Source: Setomelanomma holmii
Taxonomy: Eukaryota > Ascomycota > Dothideomycetes > Pleosporales > Phaeosphaeriaceae
Direction: 5' to 3'
Length of the DNA stretch: 64,000 nucleotides
Assembly (NCBI GenBank): GCA_010015745.1
Contig: ML978198.1
Span: 172,641 to 236,640, forward strand
The notes beneath the pieces are model-generated. The model was given only the letters and a program-made list of their open reading frames with translations, had not been told where the DNA came from and ran no database searches. Below are positions 57,801-64,000 of the stretch, piece after piece (positions within the stretch are counted from its first letter, which is position 1; each line of letters starts with the position of its first letter). The translations under genes were made by a program, and so were the position numbers.

Positions 57801-57991
57801 GTTTCGCTCGCAATCATCTTCTCTGATGAGACAGCGTATGAGGTCGCACGCAGCTCAGCGACTGCATCGAAGCTTCTAGAGGCTGTGAGCGAAGAGTTCA
57901 ACGAGAGTGACGAATTGGACCAAGCGCAAACCGAGCCGACCTCGCCCAAAGTGAAGCCGATGACTACACCAAGACCACGTGAAGTCAGCAT
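54814..57991 (-). CDS. Large secreted, probably cell-surface protein, six exons (971 aa)
   Basis: Exons 57064-57991, 56608-57016, 56485-56554, 56241-56436, 56167-56182 and 54814-56110; introns 47-58 bp; phases check to 971 aa. An N-terminal signal peptide (MLTSRGLGVVIGFTLGEVGS) is followed by a Ser/Thr-rich, N-glycosylation-rich region. A Cys/Trp-containing module lies at about 190-540 (VETYATDYPMDLWAISPECG, MHLYYWPNSSDYP, DRCHPYIAIPTKI). A beta-type region of short G-x-T-x-x-L/V repeats spans about 680-900 (VGAGRTLSLDSAA, ITVTFGGTTLVRGDG). The hydrophobic end (WFMLSLTPLHMLWLVQ) could direct GPI anchoring or membrane attachment. Exon 5 is only 16 bp but keeps a smooth junction. Function unknown. 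Confidence 0.72.
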
Positions 57992-58649
57992 AATCGAGCG
58001 CTTTGTGTAACATCATGTAAGCACAAGCGAGCAATGAATATATAATCAGATTCCCAAGAGTCTAGTCTCCAGACAACCTGATCTCGTCGAAATCGATATC
58101 TTTCCGCCATGGACGATGATACTAACCAGAACGGGTGGGTAGCGCAGGAGCTAGGAAGCGAACACGATGACTGAGCACGCCACCAATTGACTAAGTCGAT
58201 CAACGGTATAGATCGTCGCCAACGAAGTCCTGGACAGGAAGGCCTAGATCTTAAAATAAGGCACAGAAATCGTGTTAACCACGTGAAGGTGGACGTTGTG
58301 GGGACTCATGCGGCACGCCTTATCAGATTGTGGGTTCGTTCCGTCCATCGACAGGACGATAACCAGAGCGAAGATACGGTATGGAACATGTCGCAAGAGG
58401 TAGTTTCTGAGATTGGTCGATTTGGTACGATTGCCACAGTGCGTTGACTCGCAGCGCTGCTCTTTCATCGCGCCACAACAAGTATTCCACATTCTGGTAG
58501 GGTTCGAGTTCGACAGCGCTGGGTACGCGGCAGCATGTTGCGTGCTGTGTTGCACTTGGGGACTTCTTTGTATGGTAAGTGGTTGTCTTTGTAAGAAGTC
58601 CCGTTTAGTAGGTGGTATGAGAAAGCAAAAGACCCGTCCGTGATGCAAG
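57992..58649. other. Intergenic, upstream of the 971-aa secreted protein gene
   Basis: Promoter side of the secreted protein gene; the hAT element is inserted at its far end. No other gene seen. Confidence 0.4.
58642..58649 (+). repeat. hAT target-site duplication, left copy
   Basis: GATGCAAG; the identical copy is at 61989-61996. Confidence 0.9.
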
Positions 58650-58720
58650 CAGACTTGTCATCAAACAAGCCAAGCAAGCTAGAGGCTTGAGCTTGGCTTG
58701 AGCTTGTTATCTTTTTGGTG

Positions 58721-58743
58721 GCTTGGATTGGCTTGTTATTTCA
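58721..58743 (+). repeat. 23-bp subterminal direct repeat of hAT, left copy
   Basis: Starts GCTTGGATTGGCTTG; the identical 23 bp occur at 61880-61902 in the same orientation. The surrounding 58660-58795 is full of GCTTG-type motifs. Confidence 0.75.
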
Positions 58744-58830
58744 AGCTGAAATCGATTGGCTTGGATTAGCTTGCTTGTTTAGCTTGGTACAATATAGTAG
58801 TGTTATAGAGAAAGGCTACTATTGGAGAGA

Positions 58831-58926
58831 GTAGATCCTACTGTAATTGATGGTAGATTGTACTGTGCTCAACGGTAGATCACATTACTGTACTTGACGG
58901 TGTTCTCCTGTGCTCTACAGTAGATT
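58831..58926 (+). repeat. Degenerate 22-bp minisatellite inside the hAT element
   Basis: Units of 20-25 bp starting GTAGAT and containing TACTGT or CTGTG start at 58831, 58853, 58875 and 58900, with a partial unit at 58920. They lie between the left end and the transposase 3' end. Confidence 0.55.
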
Positions 58927-58934
58927 ATAAGTAG

Positions 58935-61452
58935 TTATTCTTGGTGTTGTAGCTCGCCGCCCCAATCGCTCAACCTATACAAGTCCTCGAGCTCGTCGTC
59001 AGATATTGGCACGCCTACTTGGAGCGTCCTATCGACGCTGAGGCCTGCTTTTCTCCATCGTCTTACGCACTGTATAGCTGCCAAAAGCTGAGGTGATATC
59101 TTGCGACGGCAAGGCTCTAACAGGTCGCCAAGCTTGGTGAACATGCGTTCACACTCACAGCTTGACGCTGGGATAGAGAGCACGTTAAGCGCGAGCTTAC
59201 TGAGGTTAGGATAACGATTGCGTACGCCCATCCAGTACTTGATAGGGTCAGTGCACTTTAACGCTTGCGGCTCAACGCGTTTCCACTTATCAAACTCGTC
59301 CTCTTTGGTGTCAGCAGCTGCTGGATTAATGAGACTATCAATCGCGTTGTCAAGGTCGTTAGAGACGATTCTAGGGCGCTTCACGGCGCGCGGCAAGCCC
59401 TTGTAGCTTGCCCACAATGCTTGAAAGGCGTGGTTGTTTGTCTCAAGCTAGTCAGGCTTATCAGCCCACACAACGTCGCAATAGCACTTATAGTATAAGC
59501 GGAGAATTGTAGCAGCGTAGTAAGCGGGCGAGAGGTCTAGTTTCTCGTAATAGTCGTTGCCCTTTGACTAGCCAGCGCGTAGGTTGATATTAAGGTAGTC
59601 CTCAGGCGCCTCGTCGTGCGCGTTGTAATTGACGTCGTTGTAAGCTCGTACGCGCTCCTCGTAGAAGTTGAGGAGCCATTCAAAGACTGGGATAATCTCA
59701 GCAATTGCGCCATAGTTACCGCTGCTGCCGTGTCCCTCAAGGCAGCTTGTCGCGTCCTTCAGCGGCTTCAACACCTCCAAGTACTCAATTATAACCTGCC
59801 AGTCAGCAGCCGTAAGACCGTCTGATTGCATCCATGGCTGCGCGTCAGGCCGCTTGTTGCCGCAAGTTCGAGCGTACGTGTCCTCATCTCTCACGCGTTC
59901 TATGTGACTGTTAGCATACGCTTTGACAGCAGCTTGCAACTGAACAGCGCGCTCAAAGCACAAGTAGTACGAGTTCCAGCAGGTGACGATAGGTTTAGCA
60001 GGCTTGAAGACGTTGCGGTTGTTATTAGACGCATCGGCAGGCAGGTCGCGATAAGCAAGGCGCTGAAAGTGAGCAAATTGCGCGTGCTGTTGTGGTGTTT
60101 TGATATAGTTAATAATATCTATAAGTACGCCTAAGGGTCCTTCGCGTCGCCACTTGTCCATGAAGGCGCTCTCGTCTGCGAGCTGTGTCACCTTGTTGCC
60201 GTACGCGTCTTTGTCCTTGCCCCAGAGGATCACTGTGCCAATAAGATTCAGTGTGTGAGAGCCGCAACGGAGGCGATGGTGGACTGGGTTGAAGCCCATC
60301 TTCTGTCCGACTGCAGCGACAGCAGAGTCGTTGTTGGTGGCGTTTTCCAGTACAAAGTAGCCAACGTGCTTTGAATCAATGCCGAACGCTAGCAGCGTCT
60401 TGTAGACTATCTCAGCTATCTGCTCGCCACTATGGACACCAGTTAACTGAGGCAGCGCAATAGGCAGGTCCTTCAAGTCGCTGTGCCTGTCAACAAAGTG
60501 CGCAATGATCCCTAAGAAGCTCTTCTTGCCACCCTTCGTTGTCTAGCCATCAAAGCTAATATGGATCTTGCTCAGCGCGTGAGATAGCTCCCAGACGACG
60601 CCTGGCTTTGTATGCTTGTACAGTCGAATTACAAAGCTCGACACGCTGTTGTGCGACGCCCACAGCGCCTTCTCTGCCACTGGGTTGGCTATCTTGATGA
60701 GGCGTCAAAAAGACTTAGACTCAAACTCAGAAAGCGGGTGGTTGTTCTCAATAAGCTAGCTAACAGCTGCAAGCCTAAAGGCGTGAGTATTAAAGCTGGC
60801 AAGCTCGTTAACAACGCCTTGTGGTACAGTGATTGTACCGTCTTTTACGGCCCGCCAGAGTGGCGTTTCAGTGCCAACCGCCATCTTTCCAGGCGCTACT
60901 TGACGGTAACCTTTCTTGTTCTCCTCCAAGTGGCGAGCGGCCGCTGAGGTTGACTCTGACGTCTCATGCGCGCCGCTGTGACCAGCGTCGATCATCTTGC
61001 GCTGATGACAGTAACGGCATACGAAAAAGATGCGGTCTGGGCTCTTACGTAGGGCAACGCAATAGCCATGGCAAAAGACCCAGAACCTGCGCTTAAGAGC
61101 TGCAATAGGCTTCTGGTATTGCAGCAGACGCGTCCAATCGATACCAGTAAAGTCGTCCTCAAGATCCGCGTCAAGAGGTGAGTTGTCGAAGTCGTCAGCT
61201 ACTACTAACGAGGCTGCTACCGTTGCAGCCTCGCTGTCTGCAACAGGCGCAACAATAGCGTCTTTAGCTTGCGTCTCTTGCAATCGCGACTCAAAATCTA
61301 GGGCCTGGGACGCGATAACTAGGGCTTTACGGAGTGATAACCGTGGCAATGATGGCTGAGTATTGACTGGGATAGGCTGGCTGGCAGTGCCTTTGACGCG
61401 CTTGTTTGACGAGGCAATAGCACTGCTAGAGACGCGTTTTTTTTGGCAACAT
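58935..61452 (-). pseudogene. hAT transposase with BED-type zinc finger, inactivated
   Basis: ATG at 61452 (MLPKK). A run of eight A (minus strand) one base too long throws the start out of frame; the rest is one frame. A BED-like finger (FVCRYCHQRK with a downstream H) lies at about 115-160, the RNase-H-like catalytic core in the middle (HISFDG-stop-TTKGGKKSFLGI, RCGSHTLNLIGTVILWGKDK), and the C-terminal hAT dimerisation domain at the end (IPASSCECERMFTKLGDLLE). Internal stops: TAG 60756-60758, TGA 60705-60707, TAG 60543-60545, TAG 59568-59570 and TAG 59448-59450. At least three of the TAGs replace family Trp (TGG to TAG), a CpA-to-TpA change on the other strand. Confidence 0.88.
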
Positions 61453-61879
61453 TACGGCGACAGAGGCGGCAGTAATGCTACCAAAGACAGGGCGTGATAA
61501 AGTAAAGATACGTGGAGCGTAGGGCATGGATCGTAGAGCGTGGATTGTAAAGGTGGGTAGAGGTTAGAGATGGCTAGGAGCACAAGGCGGTCGCTCTAAA
61601 AATAGCAAAAAGAAGCAACTAGGCCTAGTTTGAGCTCTCGCAGGCTTGAACCCCCGCCCCTTTGTATGCTGCTAACCGACCAGAGCAAATCTGCAGGTTG
61701 GCTCGCCCCTTGCAGTGAGGGCTTGAACGTTTACACGTACACTAGTGGCACTCCTAGAGCTTGTGGCTGGTCAATAACAGTACACCAGAAGAATATTGTG
61801 ATTGCTCCTGCTGCAAAACCAATAACCTCAATTTTTTTTATCAAGCCTCCTAAGCCTACTAAGCTAAAGTTTGCCTCTA

Positions 61880-61902
61880 GCTTGGATTGGCTTGTTATTT
61901 CA
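61880..61902 (+). repeat. 23-bp subterminal direct repeat of hAT, right copy
   Basis: Identical to 58721-58743. Neighbouring GGCTTG and CAAGCC motifs continue to 61985. Confidence 0.75.
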
Positions 61903-61988
61903 CTCTCCTCAGCTTGGCTTGAGTTTGGATTGGCTTGGTGGGATAACAAGCCAAGCGCTTGCAAGTCGCTTGCTTGTTGACAAGTCTA

Positions 61989-61996
61989 GATGCAAG
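61989..61996 (+). repeat. hAT target-site duplication, right copy
   Basis: GATGCAAG; the identical copy is at 58642-58649. Confidence 0.9.
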
Positions 61997-62043
61997 TGTG
62001 AACAGTAAGGTAGGCGTACGCTAAAGATGTGGTTCCCCACACC

Positions 62044-62339
62044 CTATCGATATCGCTTAAGCTTCAAACTGACGTCATGGTCCAGCTTTCCAGGGCGGTC
62101 ATAGACCATCAACATCCCAAGAAAGCTTGTTCTGAGGATATTTCGAATAATCACGCGAGCAAGCTGTCCAGTATCTAGATCCACTTCCGTCTGTTCAATT
62201 TTGGGACTGGCCACCAACTTCCCTCTAATTTTCGCTGCGTCAGGTCTCAAGAATGACAGTGTATACTCTGTCAGATATCTCAGCGTTGTAGGTGATCTCG
62301 GACTTGCTGAACGAGATGTTGTGTACAAACCTACAGACT
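62044..62339 (-). pseudogene. Possible gene fragment of unknown type
   Basis: The minus strand encodes a protein-like C-terminus (EVDLDTGQLARVIIRNILRT, MLMVYDRPGKLDHDVSLKLK, stop at 62044). Just upstream, one frame over, NISFSKSEITYNAEISDRVY looks coding too, so an indel near 62255 is likely. No ATG or family found. Confidence 0.3.
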
Positions 62340-62594
62340 GTCGTCAAGTCGCCGAAGAAAGTAGGGATTAACGAGTATTTTTATCTTAAATGATCATGCC
62401 ATGCACGAGCCTTGTCCCGGCGAGCCCGAATGCCCTAAGAGCAGTGCGTTTCAGAAAGTCGGGGCTCCACCCGCAAGGCTGACAATACTGACCGTAAATG
62501 AAGGCAATATATCGCAATGCGAGTGAATAAGCAGCGCATGTTCGTAACTGAAAGGAGTGTGTGGTGATCCCTCGCCTTATGCCAGTCCAACATC
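62340..62594. other. 3' flank of the GH5 gene, nothing seen
   Basis: AT-richer sequence downstream of the GH5 stop; no feature recognised. Confidence 0.35.
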
Positions 62595-63797
62595 TCACAA
62601 CAGCCATTTACTAAAATCAAACGCAGACTCCGCCTGTCCCGCAGCAAGTCCCGCCACCTTCAACGCCGCCCAATTCACATCATTGATACCAACCTCATAG
62701 TCCCAATCCTGATGAAGATCCGCATTCGGCAAAATCTGCCAGTAAAACCACGGGATACCCGCCGCATCAATTTGCGCCGCCCAGCTCCTGACGTTACTAT
62801 CTCTTGTACCAGAAGCGATCGCTGAGCCACCATTGCAATTGTTGTTGGCAGCATTGGTGTAGCAAGCACCCCACTCCTGCATGATGAGCTTCTTGCCGGC
62901 GTTCTTGGCTTTGGTGACATATGGCTGCAGCGCTGATGTCGCGAAGTCGCCTACACCGTAGGCGTGGATTGCAATAACGTCGAGGGAGCTGCAGGAAAAG
63001 TATGCGTCTTGGGCAGATGTGGCTAGGTAAGAACCACCGCCTGTGGTGACGAGGATGTTGGGGTTGTTTTGCATGTTGTCTTTGATGGCTTTAGCCATGG
63101 TACACTGCCACGATGCTAGTGCAGAGGGGTTTCCCTGTGAGTCAAGTCAGCGAGATGACGAGTGCTCTAAGATGGCACTGCATACATTTGGGTGCATGGC
63201 TTCATTCTGCGCCTCGAAGGCGAAGATGTACTCGGAGCTCTGGCCCCAAGTCTTGCCATTGGTAGGATTGACATGCGCAAGCACACGAGCAATACGATCT
63301 TTGAACTGGCTAATGGCATTCGCGTTGGTGTAGAAGTCACCAGTGCCGTAGTACTTTCCGTAGAAGTCACTGGATCCCTTCAGCGCGTTATAGCTGTGGA
63401 TCGAGATAAGAAGCTTGATGCCATAGGTGTTTGCCTTAACCATGAAATTGTCGAGGCGATTGAGGACAGTGTCATCCCATGCCGATGGCGAGTCGCCCTG
63501 AAGGGAGGGAACTTTATTGATTGGCGTTCCTTTGATGGTACCTGACTGACCTAGAAGATGTCAAATCAGTTTGAGTCATGCAACACCTTTGCAACCACGT
63601 GTAGACGCACCATCAAGCCACACCCGCAGGACTTTCACGCCGGCGCTCTTCAGGCCGTCAAGAAGCACTGTCTGTTGATTGTCGGTCAAGCCAGCAGCAT
63701 AGTAGAGGTTGGACGCTGAGAACGACTTGGCAGCGAACGCAGTCGTCGAGAATGACAGAGCACAAGTGAGGGCTGTAAGGATGGAAAATGCCTTCAT
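62595..63797 (-). CDS. Secreted GH5 glycoside hydrolase (about 371 aa)
   Basis: Exons 63587-63797, 63186-63550 and 62595-63134. The first intron is 36 bp with acceptor at 63551, or 45 bp if the next AG at 63542 is used; both keep frame and differ by three residues (QSG). ATG 63797 gives a signal peptide (MKAFSILTALTCALSFSTTA). It has a TIM-barrel GH5 layout: LKSAGVKVLRVWLDGAS, acid/base Glu in FEAQNEAMHPN (about 187), the His of IHAYG, nucleophile Glu in LIMQEWGACY (about 279) and a WFYWQIL strand. It hydrolyses a beta-1,4-linked polysaccharide, either mannan or cellulose type; the subfamily was not determined. It fits with aguA in plant-wall degradation. Confidence 0.88.
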
Positions 63798-63879
63798 TTT
63801 GGGTTGGTTCAGCAAGTCTGGAATGAAATATCTTTGGTAGTGGTCCCTGGTAGTATTGCCTCGACAGGTTCTCCTCGTC

Positions 63880-63886
63880 TATATAT
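63880..63886 (-). promoter_or_regulatory. Candidate TATA box of the GH5 gene
   Basis: TATATAT about 85 bp upstream of the GH5 start codon. Confidence 0.5.
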
Positions 63887-63964
63887 GCACAACATAGTCC
63901 TCCGTTGTCACGGTTTGGAGTCTCTCCTGTTGTACGACGTATCACAGTTTCACGTCTCCACTTC

Positions 63965-63980
63965 TGTACTACGTAGTACA
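63965..63980. repeat. 16-bp perfect palindrome
   Basis: TGTACTACGTAGTACA is its own reverse complement and lies about 170 bp upstream of the GH5 start. It may be a regulatory site; no known factor is assigned. Confidence 0.4.
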
Positions 63981-64000
63981 CCTCACCGCTGCTCTGCCTC

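Larger units (their letters stand above)
58650..61988. mobile_element. hAT-family DNA transposon, complete but inactivated
   Basis: A 3,339-bp element flanked by an exact 8-bp target duplication GATGCAAG (58642-58649 and 61989-61996), diagnostic of hAT insertion. Short TIRs match: left CAGACTTGTCA, right the complement of TAGACTTGTCA. Both ends carry dense CAAGCC/GGCTTG subterminal motifs. The minus-strand transposase has one frameshift and five internal stops. Confidence 0.93.

Noticed and set aside
61640..61700. tRNA-like sequence on the minus strand (GGTTCAAGCC B-box-like, with GCTCT/AGAGC possible acceptor pairing)
   Set aside because: Only about 51 nt long, no anticodon arm and a poor T stem; at best a tRNA remnant inside the hAT element.

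Overview
This window is nuclear DNA of a filamentous ascomycete (Pezizomycotina). The family content suggests a Dothideomycete, possibly a Mycosphaerellales-like fungus, but that is inference. The evidence is short introns of about 45-65 bp with GT..AG ends and CTRAC-type branch points, Zn2Cys6 regulators, fungal rhodopsin-type membrane proteins, secreted GH67 and GH5 enzymes, and Fot1/pogo and hAT DNA transposons. Where possible, gene models were spliced by eye and checked for phase.

Layout. 0-9 kb is gene-poor and decayed: an ankyrin gene with an in-frame stop, a cluster of small coiled-coil genes sharing a C-terminal motif, a frameshifted RING-finger gene and a truncated Cys-rich protein. 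9.9-12.6 kb holds an intact four-exon sulfate permease. 12.8-21.7 kb is another decayed stretch: two broken tandem coiled-coil paralogues, an intact F-box/Cys-rich gene, a protein-arginine deiminase (PAD) pseudogene that has lost its active site, and a long two-exon gene with three internal stops. 22.6-43.8 kb is the healthy core: two divergent Zn2Cys6 regulators, VPS9 and an ASNSD1-type asparagine-synthetase-domain gene sharing a 274-bp promoter, an odd repeated Cys-rich ORF, a second ankyrin gene, and a secreted alpha-glucuronidase (aguA) with a TATA box and an XlnR-type GGCTAAA site. 44.2-46.0 kb is a complete but inactivated Fot1/pogo element. 46.9-58 kb holds small hypothetical genes, a divergent rhodopsin-family/aldehyde dehydrogenase pair, another decayed gene and a six-exon 971-aa secreted protein. 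58.6-62.0 kb is a complete, stop-riddled hAT element. The window ends with a GH5 glycosidase.

Two themes link the genes. First, GH67 and GH5 point to plant cell-wall polysaccharide use. Second, about ten genes or elements keep long open frames but are broken by stops and indels. Nearly every internal stop can be explained by one transition (CAG/CAA/CGA, or TGG read on the other strand, to a stop), which suggests RIP-like or deamination damage around an intact core. No CRISPR array, rRNA or convincing tRNA was found.
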